Below, in pieces: positions 44,191 to 51,468 of a DNA stretch of 64,000 nt; position 1 is the first letter of the stretch, and the number at the start of each line of letters is the position of its first letter. The stretch comes from Deltaproteobacteria bacterium (GTDB lineage: Bacteria; Desulfobacterota; Binatia; HRBIN30; CADEER01), in NCBI GenBank assembly GCA_029262455.1, contig JAJCZJ010000119.1, positions 37,310 through 101,309 on the forward strand, read 5' to 3'. Below the pieces are notes generated by a model, which was given only the letters and a program-made list of their open reading frames with translations, was not told the DNA's origin and made no database searches. The translations under genes were made by a program, and so were the position numbers.

Positions 44191-44961
44191 ATGAAGAAGA
44201 TCGTAGCACTCGCCCTCAACACAACTCGCGAAGCGATACGCAACCGCGTCTTGTATTCGATCTTGGCTTTTTCGCTCGTCATGATCGGCATTTCGGCCAT
44301 CTTCGGCTCGGCGTCGATCGGGGATCCGATCCGCTACATCAAAGACTTCAGCCTTGCCGGCATCTCGCTATTCGGCGTCATCATCGCGATCGTTCTCGGC
44401 GTCAATTTGCTACACCAGGAACTCAGCAAGAAAACGATTCTCAACACGCTTTCGAAACCACTGGCACGCTGGCAATTCATCGTCGGGAAATTCCTCGGCC
44501 TGCTTCTCACGCTATCCTTGGTGATCACAGGAATGGCTGTGGGCCTCGGCCAGTTTCTTTCACTGCTCGAGGGACACTTCGACTGGGGCATCATGATCGC
44601 AGCCGCCGCATCGCTGCTGGAGATCATGATCGTGATCGCCTTCGCGGTCTTTTTTTCCTCGTTGGTCGTCACGCCAACCTTGGCCGGAATGTTTACCGTC
44701 GGTTGCTTCATCGCCGGTCGATCCACCCAGTATCTCAACTACTTTCTAGCAGATGAGACCAACCCTGCCCTGAAATTCTCAGCTCGTGCCCTTAACCTAA
44801 TGCTGCCAAGACTCGACCATTTCCTACTCGGCGATCGACTCGTCTACGGCGAGGTCATTCCCCTCTCTGAGTTCCTACTTCTCGCCGCATACGCGTTGGC
44901 TTATAGCTCATGCCTATTGGTCGTCGCTGCACTGCTTTTTTCGAGACGCGAATTCAAATGA
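44191..44961 (+). CDS. ABC-2-type transporter permease
   Basis: A 256-residue membrane protein from ATG 44191; the long open frame from 43846 is a shadow of the ATPase gene. Six hydrophobic segments are seen, starting with VLYSILAFSLVMIGISAIF; the cytoplasmic stretch HQELSKKTILNTLSKPLARWQFIVGKF (in the first loop, about 78-104) is typical of ABC-2 permeases such as NosY. It pairs with the ATPase 23 bases upstream. The substrate is unknown. A 74-base gap separates it from pilD. Confidence 0.8.
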   Translation: MKKIVALALNTTREAIRNRVLYSILAFSLVMIGISAIFGSASIGDPIRYIKDFSLAGISLFGVIIAIVLGVNLLHQELSKKTILNTLSKPLARWQFIVGKFLGLLLTLSLVITGMAVGLGQFLSLLEGHFDWGIMIAAAASLLEIMIVIAFAVFFSSLVVTPTLAGMFTVGCFIAGRSTQYLNYFLADETNPALKFSARALNLMLPRLDHFLLGDRLVYGEVIPLSEFLLLAAYALAYSSCLLVVAALLFSRREFK

Positions 44962-45035
44962 CGCTTCGGTCAACACGGGTCGATCGAAGGTACTGGAAGG
45001 ACCCAACACGCCCGCTCTAGGGCGAGAGAGATCTC

Positions 45036-45806
45036 ATGATCGAAATCGCGGCCACCATTTTTCTCTTCGCTTCACTGATCGGTTCGTTCCTCAATGTGTG
45101 CATTCATCGAATTCCTCTGGAACAGTCGATCGCTTTCCCGCCCTCTCACTGCCCCCATTGTGAAACCGCCATTCGGCCGTGGGACAATATTCCAATTCTG
45201 AGCTATCTCGTTCTGCGCGGAAAGTGTCGCAACTGCAAAGCCGGGATTTCCGCGCGCTATCCCTTTGTCGAAGCTTTGACCGGAGTCGCTGGCGTCGGTA
45301 CGTATTTAGCGTTCGGACTCGCTCCACACTCGCTGCTGATGTTCGTCTTCTTGTGCGCCCTGATCGTGATCACCTTCATCGACGTTGACTACCAGATCAT
45401 TCCAGACGTCATCAGCCTTCCTGGGATCGTCATTGGGTTCGCCGCGGCCTTCCTGCCTGGCTCTCCACAGTGGCTCGACTCCGCAATCGGTGTACTCGGC
45501 GGTGGCGGTATCCTTTGGTTGATCGCGGAAGGCTATTACCGTATGACCGGGCGCGAAGGTATGGGTGGCGGAGACGTCAAGCTGCTCGCAATGATCGGCG
45601 CCTTCCTCGGCTGGCGAGCCATTCCAGTCACTCTAATGATCGCCTCATTGTCGGGAACGCTACTTGGTCTAATCTTGATGCTGCGTGCCGGCGGTGGACG
45701 CCAAATGGCAATTCCGTTCGGCCCATTCCTCGCCGCCGGCGCAGTCGTCGCACTGTTCGCCGGAGAACCCCTGCTCGAGTGGTACCTCTCCATGGCCTTA
45801 GCCTAG
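45036..45806 (+). CDS. pilD: prepilin peptidase / N-methyltransferase PilD
   Basis: A 256-residue membrane protease. The cytoplasmic loop has two CxxC pairs (CPHCETAI and CRNCKAGI) and RYPFVEALTG. The aspartyl catalytic residues are in FIDVDYQIIPD (about 113) and GMGGGDVKLLAMIGAFLG (about 175). It cuts prepilin leaders before Phe and methylates the new N-terminus; its substrates here should be PilA and the minor-pilin-like proteins that follow. Ribosome site: GGGCGAGAGAG upstream. The minor pilin set begins 53 bases later. Confidence 0.95.
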   Translation: MIEIAATIFLFASLIGSFLNVCIHRIPLEQSIAFPPSHCPHCETAIRPWDNIPILSYLVLRGKCRNCKAGISARYPFVEALTGVAGVGTYLAFGLAPHSLLMFVFLCALIVITFIDVDYQIIPDVISLPGIVIGFAAAFLPGSPQWLDSAIGVLGGGGILWLIAEGYYRMTGREGMGGGDVKLLAMIGAFLGWRAIPVTLMIASLSGTLLGLILMLRAGGGRQMAIPFGPFLAAGAVVALFAGEPLLEWYLSMALA

Positions 45807-45822
45807 TAAGATAGTGAGTGAC

Positions 45823-45851
45823 TTGACAATTTCGTAGTTAATAAGTACCCT
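45823..45851 (+). promoter_or_regulatory. sigma-70-type promoter placed directly before fimT (leaderless start)
   Basis: TTGACA (45823-45828), a 17-base spacer and TACCCT (45846-45851) predict transcription from about 45858, only two bases before the only possible ATG (45860). An in-frame TAA at 45842 excludes an upstream start. Confidence 0.6.
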
Positions 45852-45859
45852 GCTGGCTC

Positions 45860-46306
45860 ATGGACCAACAGGGCATCACACTTGTCGAGATCCTCACCGG
45901 TCTCGTGATCGCTGCGATACTGGCGACGACGGCGACCCATACGACCCGCGATCTCCTCGATGGCTGGCAGTTGAGCAGTGCCGTCCGACAGGTAGTCCTG
46001 GACCTTCGCCAGGCCAGAATCCGTTCGATCACCCAAGCGCGAGGTCAGCGCCTCCACTTCGAACCCGGGGCGAGTTCCTATCAGCTATCGGCCGAACAGA
46101 GTCGAGGTCAATACGAACCGACGGGACCGTCCACGGGTCTTCCGCCGGGAATCAGCATTGCATCATGCTCTGGGCGCGGTGAGAACATCGCCTTCCGGCC
46201 GCGCGGCAACGCTGCAGCGTTCGGAACACTTACCTTACAGTCAACCAAAGGAGCTGCACGCCGCATCATCGTAGACATCGCCGGCCGCGTGCGCACCGCC
46301 CAATGA
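45860..46306 (+). CDS. fimT: minor pseudopilin, FimT/GspH type
   Basis: A 148-residue prepilin with a very short leader, MDQQG, cut before ITLVEILTGLVIAAILATTA (Glu at +5). DLRQARIRSITQARGQ (about 48-63) is the FimT/GspH-like motif after the helix, and the C-terminus ends VDIAGRVRTAQ like GspH domains. FimT proteins are minor pilins, in some species DNA-binding at the pilus tip. There is no Shine-Dalgarno sequence, and the promoter is only eight bases upstream. The stop overlaps the next gene by four bases. Confidence 0.8.
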   Translation: MDQQGITLVEILTGLVIAAILATTATHTTRDLLDGWQLSSAVRQVVLDLRQARIRSITQARGQRLHFEPGASSYQLSAEQSRGQYEPTGPSTGLPPGISIASCSGRGENIAFRPRGNAAAFGTLTLQSTKGAARRIIVDIAGRVRTAQ

Positions 46307-46644
46307 CCCGCAAGAATCAGAGAGGCTTCAGCACCATCGAAACCATCGTAGCGCTCGGCCTCTTCGCCATTGCCGTGACAGGACTCGCCCAAGCGCTAGC
46401 CACCGCTGTCGCAACCCGTTACGACAGCCTCGATGTCCTCCGCGCCGCCGAACTCGCGGTCATGACTTCTGAACGGCTCCGCGCCGGACACCAAGACATC
46501 CCCGATGCTAACGACGGGCTCAGTGTCACTTGGTCGATGCAACCACAACCAAGCCACCCAGGTCTCGACACCTTCCACGTCAAAGTTACGTCCTCGCGAG
46601 GAAGAGAAGTGACCCTCGAGGGGCTCGTGTGGCGCAAGCCATGA
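46303..46644 (+). CDS. pilV: minor pilin, PilV type
   Basis: A 113-residue prepilin: leader MTRKNQRG, then FSTIETIVALGLFAIAVTGLAQALA with Glu at +5. The rest is a short globular part that ends with EGLVWRKP. The order fimT-pilV-pilW-pilX and the 4-base overlaps on both sides fit the minor pilin operons that prime pilus assembly; the individual name rests on position more than on sequence identity. Confidence 0.7.
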   Translation: MTRKNQRGFSTIETIVALGLFAIAVTGLAQALATAVATRYDSLDVLRAAELAVMTSERLRAGHQDIPDANDGLSVTWSMQPQPSHPGLDTFHVKVTSSRGREVTLEGLVWRKP

Positions 46645-47231
46645 ATCACGACGGATGGACTGTCGTCGATGCCCTGATCGCGGTCAGCCTAACCAGCCTA
46701 CTCGCGACCGCGATTCACAGCGTCACGGTCGTCTCGGTCCACGCCCTGCGGGCCCGCCAGGTTGCGGATGATCTCGACGAATCAGCGCGAATCGCCCTGG
46801 AGATTGTCGCCCGTGACGTCCGCGACGTCGGGTACGGCCTGCTCACAGCGCAAGACCGCGGGCTTCGCCACGCAAGCAAGACGTTGATTCGACTCGCCCG
46901 GGACCTCGATCTCGATGGCCGGACCAATTCTTCCAACGAGAGGGTGGCCTACATGCTCGACGCGGAAAACCAACAGCTGCGACGTCAGCTAGGGCGCTCG
47001 TCACCACAACCTTTGCTCGACAGTGTTGCGACCGCAGAGTCGAGTTTTCGCTTCTTCGACGACGATGGATTTCGCATCGGCGGGGACCCCCTCGATTCCG
47101 ACCAACGTGCCAGAGTCCACCGAGTCGACGTCTTTCTCAGGCTCACTGCACCTCATCCCGCGCCGGGCGTCCACGACGCGATTGAAACCACCCAAAGAAC
47201 GTCGATCACTCTGCGCAATGCCCAACTGTAG
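46641..47231 (+). CDS. pilW: minor pilin-like protein, PilW position, atypical cleavage motif
   Basis: A 196-residue protein from ATG 46641, overlapping pilV by four bases; the frame upstream to 46530 is a shadow. The leader MNHDG would be cut before WTVVDALIAVSLTSLLATAI, so Trp replaces the usual Phe at +1 and Asp replaces Glu at +5. The helix is followed by VARDVRDVGYGLL (about 55-67), the typical PilW/PilJ stretch, and a mostly beta C-terminal domain. Whether PilD processes it is uncertain because of the changed motif. Confidence 0.65.
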   Translation: MNHDGWTVVDALIAVSLTSLLATAIHSVTVVSVHALRARQVADDLDESARIALEIVARDVRDVGYGLLTAQDRGLRHASKTLIRLARDLDLDGRTNSSNERVAYMLDAENQQLRRQLGRSSPQPLLDSVATAESSFRFFDDDGFRIGGDPLDSDQRARVHRVDVFLRLTAPHPAPGVHDAIETTQRTSITLRNAQL

Positions 47232-48246
47232 GTCAGATCGTAGCGAGCAAGGATCAGCGTTGATCATCACGATGGTCGCCAGCAGCCTACTGCTCATCAT
47301 CAGCGCGCTGGCCGCGCAGCAGGCACGACTCAGTTATCTGATCGCCCAACGAATGCGAGAAAGCGCAGAAACCTCGGTTGCGGCGGAAACTGTGCTCGCA
47401 TCTGCCATCGCCGACACACTCGCGGATGCCCGTTTTGAAAGGTTCGACCAACACATCGGGTCGCCATTTCCGTTTGCCGCAGGTACTCCACGCGGCCCTC
47501 TGCCCGACGGGTTCACGGTCGAAACCACGATCAACACAATCGATCCGAAGAGTATCGACATCGTCGCACGCGCCACCGGATCGAACTACGCCAGTCGCAC
47601 CCTGACCACGACGATTCGGCGTACCGGAATGCCTTTCATTCCGGCCACGCTCTACTCTGCAAGTGGCTCGACCTCGTTCATCTCCTCCGGCACAACCAGG
47701 ATCGTCGGCGACCGCAGCTCAAACACCACTACACCGGCGATCGGGGCGCCGACTGCCGCCGCCGCCGCGCAAACATATCAGAACGTGGTTGCAGCGGGCA
47801 GCCTCGTCGAAGGCCACCAACCGTCAGGCGCAAGTCGCTGGTCGAACCTCGGCGACGCGCTCGACCGCATCCGCGCGGCACCCAACAACGATCTACCCGA
47901 TACCGTCACGGGCGGTCTCGCGCCCGGGCTCTGGCACGCTAAGGGTTCGATCGAAGTCGGATCGGCCCACGCCACCGGCATCTGGCTCGTCGAAGGAGAC
48001 CTAGTGGTTCGGAACTCGCTCGAAATGGCAGGCATCCTGTTTCTTCTCGGAGACCTTCATGTCGACCCTGAGGCACAGGTCGAAATCGAAGGAGCGGTCA
48101 TCATGGGGAGGCCCGGCTCCTCCATCATTTCGCGCGGCGGGTTCTCCATCGCGCACCACCTCGGCGCTCTACAGGAGGCAGATCGCATCAACCCAGGTGT
48201 TCTTGAACACCGCGCGGTCGCCATCGGCTGGCGCGACGTGAGTTGA
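47218..48246 (+). CDS. PilX-like minor pilus assembly protein
   Basis: A 342-residue protein from ATG 47218, overlapping pilW by 14 bases. An N-terminal EQG/SALIITMVASSLLLIISALAAQ segment is followed by a helical repeat of Ala/Glu (about 45-60) as in PilX proteins. The long C-terminal part (about 140-340) is Ser/Thr/Ala-rich and includes a beta-strand-rich stretch, GIWLVEGDLVVRNSLEMAG and GILFLLGDLHVDPEAQVEI, resembling polymer-forming or beta-helix domains. There is no Glu at the +5 position, as is usual for PilX/GspK-type proteins. The last gene of the minor pilin operon. Confidence 0.65.
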   Translation: MPNCRSDRSEQGSALIITMVASSLLLIISALAAQQARLSYLIAQRMRESAETSVAAETVLASAIADTLADARFERFDQHIGSPFPFAAGTPRGPLPDGFTVETTINTIDPKSIDIVARATGSNYASRTLTTTIRRTGMPFIPATLYSASGSTSFISSGTTRIVGDRSSNTTTPAIGAPTAAAAAQTYQNVVAAGSLVEGHQPSGASRWSNLGDALDRIRAAPNNDLPDTVTGGLAPGLWHAKGSIEVGSAHATGIWLVEGDLVVRNSLEMAGILFLLGDLHVDPEAQVEIEGAVIMGRPGSSIISRGGFSIAHHLGALQEADRINPGVLEHRAVAIGWRDVS

Positions 48247-48256
48247 GGGTCTCAGA

Positions 48257-48682
48257 TTGGGTGACAACTTGAAAGATTCCAGCAAGTGCAAGAGAAAGAT
48301 TCTCGTTGTCGACGATGAACGCGACACACTCGACCTCACCGAGGCAATTCTGCAGCAAAGCGGGTTCGATGTCCTGCTCGCGGCGAGCGCCCGCGAGGCC
48401 TTCGAACAGCTGAGCAAAAAACCTGACGCGGTCTTGCTCGATGTCATGATGCCAGACACCAGCGGGCTCACAGTCCTGTCAATTCTGCGAGATACGCCGC
48501 GCACGGCCCAGTTGCCGGTAATCCTATTGACGGCTCTGCAGCGTGACAACGACCTGATCGACGGATATCGAAGCGGCGCCGATTACTACATCACGAAACC
48601 GTGTACGGCGACCCAAATCCTCTTTGGCCTGAACCTAGTCCTCGGTGGGAGTCGCGCCCAACCAAGCGCTTCAGAACCTTGA
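48257..48682 (+). CDS. stand-alone response-regulator receiver protein
   Basis: A 141-residue protein from a TTG start at 48257 with GAGGG about seven bases upstream. ILVVDDERDTL gives the acidic pocket, AVLLDVMMPDTSGL the phosphorylated Asp (about 61), LLTAL the Thr switch and YITKP the Lys. No output domain follows, so it acts by protein contact, like PilG/CheY. It follows the minor pilin operon after 10 bases, so a role in pilus control is possible. No partner kinase is adjacent; the nearest is the hybrid kinase at 51449-53998. Confidence 0.85.
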   Translation: MGDNLKDSSKCKRKILVVDDERDTLDLTEAILQQSGFDVLLAASAREAFEQLSKKPDAVLLDVMMPDTSGLTVLSILRDTPRTAQLPVILLTALQRDNDLIDGYRSGADYYITKPCTATQILFGLNLVLGGSRAQPSASEP

Positions 48683-48836
48683 TCCCCCGACGGACAGATC
48701 GACGGACCCGCACACACAGCACCAACCAACAGCCCCACGCTGCAAGTCAACAAGGCCGAATATGCAACGCCAACCCCCGGGTCTCCAGCGTGGCCCGCTC
48801 GTTGACAGGCACCCCTCGAACACGGGAGGTTGCACC

Positions 48837-49763
48837 ATGCGTGCAATCGGCCACGACCAAACCTGGCGAAAGCTCACCGCCGCGTATGACGGAGAGCGCC
48901 TCGCACATGCGCTCCTCTTCAGCGGCCCACCCGGAGTTGGAAAATCCATTGTAGCCGAAGACTTTGCTCGCCGAATCGCCTGTTCGGCCGACAACCGGCC
49001 GTGCGGCGAATGTAATCCCTGCAGACAAGTTGAAGCGCGCGCGCACCCCGATATCCGCATCGTCGCAGTGGCGGCCGGAAAGAAAGAGATCGGTGTGGAC
49101 ACTGCGCGCGAAATCAAGCGCTTTACTCAAATGCGCGCGCTCGACGCCGACACCAAGGTGGTGTTGATCCACGATGCCGACCGGCTGTCTGTCGCGGCCC
49201 AGAACGCACTCCTCAAAACTCTCGAAGAGCCTCCTGGGCGATCCGTCATCATGCTGCTGTCCGAAACGCCTGGAGCACTCCTACCGACCGTCCGATCGCG
49301 GTGCCAACGCGTACAGTTCGCACCGCTCGACGATGAGTCATTGCGCGCCGTGCTGCTCCAACAGGGGGTCGAGGCCGATCAACTCGAAGAGCTGCTGGCA
49401 ACTGCGCACGGAAGCCCCGGCCGCGCGCTCGCGATCCGGGCGCTAATCAAAGACGGTGAGTTCACCCGCCTTGATTCGGCTATTGCGGGCTCGGAAACCG
49501 ATCGGTATGTTGCCTGGGTGAACCTCGCGCGAACATTGGACGGCAACGAATCGGAAATGACGGCTCGATTCGAAGTGCTCGAGGAAATGCTTCAGCAACG
49601 ACTGTCACAGGCCGCACGAGCCACGGACGGCAACTCCGGAGAACTCGATCGGGACCTCCGGCGACTTGCATTGATCGCTGATGCCAGACACCTGTTCCGG
49701 CGGACAAACGCAAATCGACCGCTCCTGGCCGAGGCCCTCGCCTTGCGCATGTCACGGATCTAG
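48837..49763 (+). CDS. holB: DNA polymerase III delta' subunit
   Basis: A 308-residue clamp-loader subunit from ATG 48837, seven bases after GGGAGG; the frame upstream to 48645 is rejected. AHALLFSGPPGVGKSIVAEDFA (Walker A, in the first 45 residues), the zinc-binding CGECNPC, VVLIHDADRLSVAAQNALLKTLEEPP and TVRSRCQRVQF match delta'/DnaX-like proteins. It helps load the sliding clamp. The neighbours ricT and tatD are the usual ones in many genomes. Confidence 0.88.
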   Translation: MRAIGHDQTWRKLTAAYDGERLAHALLFSGPPGVGKSIVAEDFARRIACSADNRPCGECNPCRQVEARAHPDIRIVAVAAGKKEIGVDTAREIKRFTQMRALDADTKVVLIHDADRLSVAAQNALLKTLEEPPGRSVIMLLSETPGALLPTVRSRCQRVQFAPLDDESLRAVLLQQGVEADQLEELLATAHGSPGRALAIRALIKDGEFTRLDSAIAGSETDRYVAWVNLARTLDGNESEMTARFEVLEEMLQQRLSQAARATDGNSGELDRDLRRLALIADARHLFRRTNANRPLLAEALALRMSRI

Positions 49764-49774
49764 CGACAAAGCTG

Positions 49775-50620
49775 ATGTCAGAGTCATCGGAGCAACACAC
49801 TGGGTCAGCTTCTCTCGTCTGCGTGCAGTTCCGGCCCGCTGGAAAGATCTATGACTACGACGCCGGAAATCTACCGCTACGGCCGGGAGATCGAGTCGTT
49901 GTTCAGGTGAGTCGCGGTACCGACCTAGCCACCGTCGTCACCGATCCACGCGACGTCAGCGCGGAGCAGCTCGAAAAGGGTACTCCACGCGTCCTCAAGC
50001 GAGCAGACTCGCGCGCGCTAGCGCGCGAAGAGGTCAACCTCCAGAAGGCCCACAAGGCACACAAGATCTGTTCCGCACGAATTCGAGAACGTAATCTATT
50101 GATGCGATTGATCCGCACTGAGTCGACGTTCGACGGCTCAAAGATAACCTTCTACTTCTTCGCCGAAAAGCGTGTCGATTTTCGCGAACTCGTGCGCGAC
50201 CTAAACAAGACCTTGCATACGCGCATCGAAATGAAGCATATCGGGAACCGCGACGAGACCAAGCTCATCGGCGGGGTGGGACCTTGCGGACGCGAGCTGT
50301 GCTGCTCGAGCTGGTTGCGTGAATTTTCCTCTGTATCCGTCAAGATGGCCAAAGAGCAGGGTCTTTCCCTCAAGCCCTCAAAGCTCGCCGGCATGTGTGG
50401 CCGTCTGAAATGCTGCCTTCGCTACGAGTACGAAACATACCGCGAACTCGGGCGCTCACTGCCCAATATCGGCAAAAAGGTCGAGTCGGTTAAGGGGAAC
50501 GGTGTCGTCGTGCGACAGAACCGCCTGAAGCAATCGGTTATCATCCGGGTCGAAGACGATGATGCCGAGGTCGAAGCTCTGCTCGACGACTTGGTCGTCC
50601 CAAAGGTCGAAGAACAATAG
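49775..50620 (+). CDS. ricT: PSP1-domain protein RicT (YaaT)
   Basis: A 281-residue PSP1-domain protein. The Cys-rich signature GGVGPCGRELCCSSWL (about 169) and GMCGRLKCCLRYE (about 207) are the conserved pairs that in Bacillus RicT bind [4Fe-4S] clusters with RicA and RicF. Residues 20-110 form the PSP1 N-terminal part (RPGDRVVVQVSRGTDLATVV). In Bacillus the Y-complex controls mRNA processing by RNase Y; the role in Gram-negative bacteria is less clear. It lies 11 bases after holB and five bases before tatD. Confidence 0.85.
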   Translation: MSESSEQHTGSASLVCVQFRPAGKIYDYDAGNLPLRPGDRVVVQVSRGTDLATVVTDPRDVSAEQLEKGTPRVLKRADSRALAREEVNLQKAHKAHKICSARIRERNLLMRLIRTESTFDGSKITFYFFAEKRVDFRELVRDLNKTLHTRIEMKHIGNRDETKLIGGVGPCGRELCCSSWLREFSSVSVKMAKEQGLSLKPSKLAGMCGRLKCCLRYEYETYRELGRSLPNIGKKVESVKGNGVVVRQNRLKQSVIIRVEDDDAEVEALLDDLVVPKVEEQ

Positions 50621-50625
50621 CAGCG

Positions 50626-51468
50626 ATGCAGCACCCGGCGATATCGTCGTCCGAGGAGCTACCCGCCATCCCGGCAAAGGTATCCCTGGTCGATTCGCAC
50701 TGCCATCTCGAAACCGACGCATTCGAACACGACCGAGAAAAGGTAGTGGCCCAGGCCAAGGCCGCGCAAGTCGAGCGGATGATCACCATCGGCGCGAGCG
50801 GCGCTTTCGAAGCCAATCACGTCGCGATTCGCGTCGCGCGAGAACACGACGGCGTTTTCGCAACTGTGGGGATCCACCCCCACGATGCATCGACGTTGTC
50901 CGAGGGCAAGCTCGAACAGCTCGAAGCGTTGGCTGCCGATTCGTGCGTCGTCGGCATCGGCGAAAGCGGTCTCGACTACCACTACGATCATTCACCGCGC
51001 GAACAGCAGCGCAACGCCTTTCGCAGGTTCATCGATCTCGCAAAGAGAACGAACCTGGCCTTGTCGGTTCATCTGCGCAACGCAGACGCAGACGCCGCAG
51101 AAATCCTACGCAGCGAAGGCCTCGGCGCTGCCGGCGGTGTCATCCACTGCTTCTCGAGCACTCCCGACGCCGCACGAACCTTTCTCGACCTCGGAATGCA
51201 TATTTCCTTTAGCGGAATCTTGACCTTCAAGAGCGCCGCGGAAGTCCGTGAGGCGGCGAAATTCGTCCCCCAAGACCGATTACTGGTCGAAACCGATGCC
51301 CCGTTTCTAGCACCGATCCCACACCGCGGGAGACGCAACGAGCCGGCGCTCCTCGTCTACACCGCACTCAAACTCGCCGAGATCCGAGGCGAGTCCCTCG
51401 AATCCCTTGCCACCGCGACGGCGCGCAACACCGACCGGCTCTTCGGTCTCACGCAGCGTCGAGACTGA
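50626..51468 (+). CDS. tatD: TatD-family metal-dependent deoxyribonuclease
   Basis: A 280-residue protein; the first 18 residues are an extension. DSHCHLET (about 22), TVGIHPHDAS (about 82), GIGESGLDYHYDHSP (about 106), SVHLRNADADA, GVIHCFSS and ETDAPFLAPIPHRGRRNEP are the metal-site signatures of TatD. Such enzymes hydrolyse DNA ends in repair or turnover. It is the last gene of the holB-ricT-tatD group and its stop overlaps the convergent kinase gene by 20 bases. Confidence 0.92.
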   Translation: MQHPAISSSEELPAIPAKVSLVDSHCHLETDAFEHDREKVVAQAKAAQVERMITIGASGAFEANHVAIRVAREHDGVFATVGIHPHDASTLSEGKLEQLEALAADSCVVGIGESGLDYHYDHSPREQQRNAFRRFIDLAKRTNLALSVHLRNADADAAEILRSEGLGAAGGVIHCFSSTPDAARTFLDLGMHISFSGILTFKSAAEVREAAKFVPQDRLLVETDAPFLAPIPHRGRRNEPALLVYTALKLAEIRGESLESLATATARNTDRLFGLTQRRD

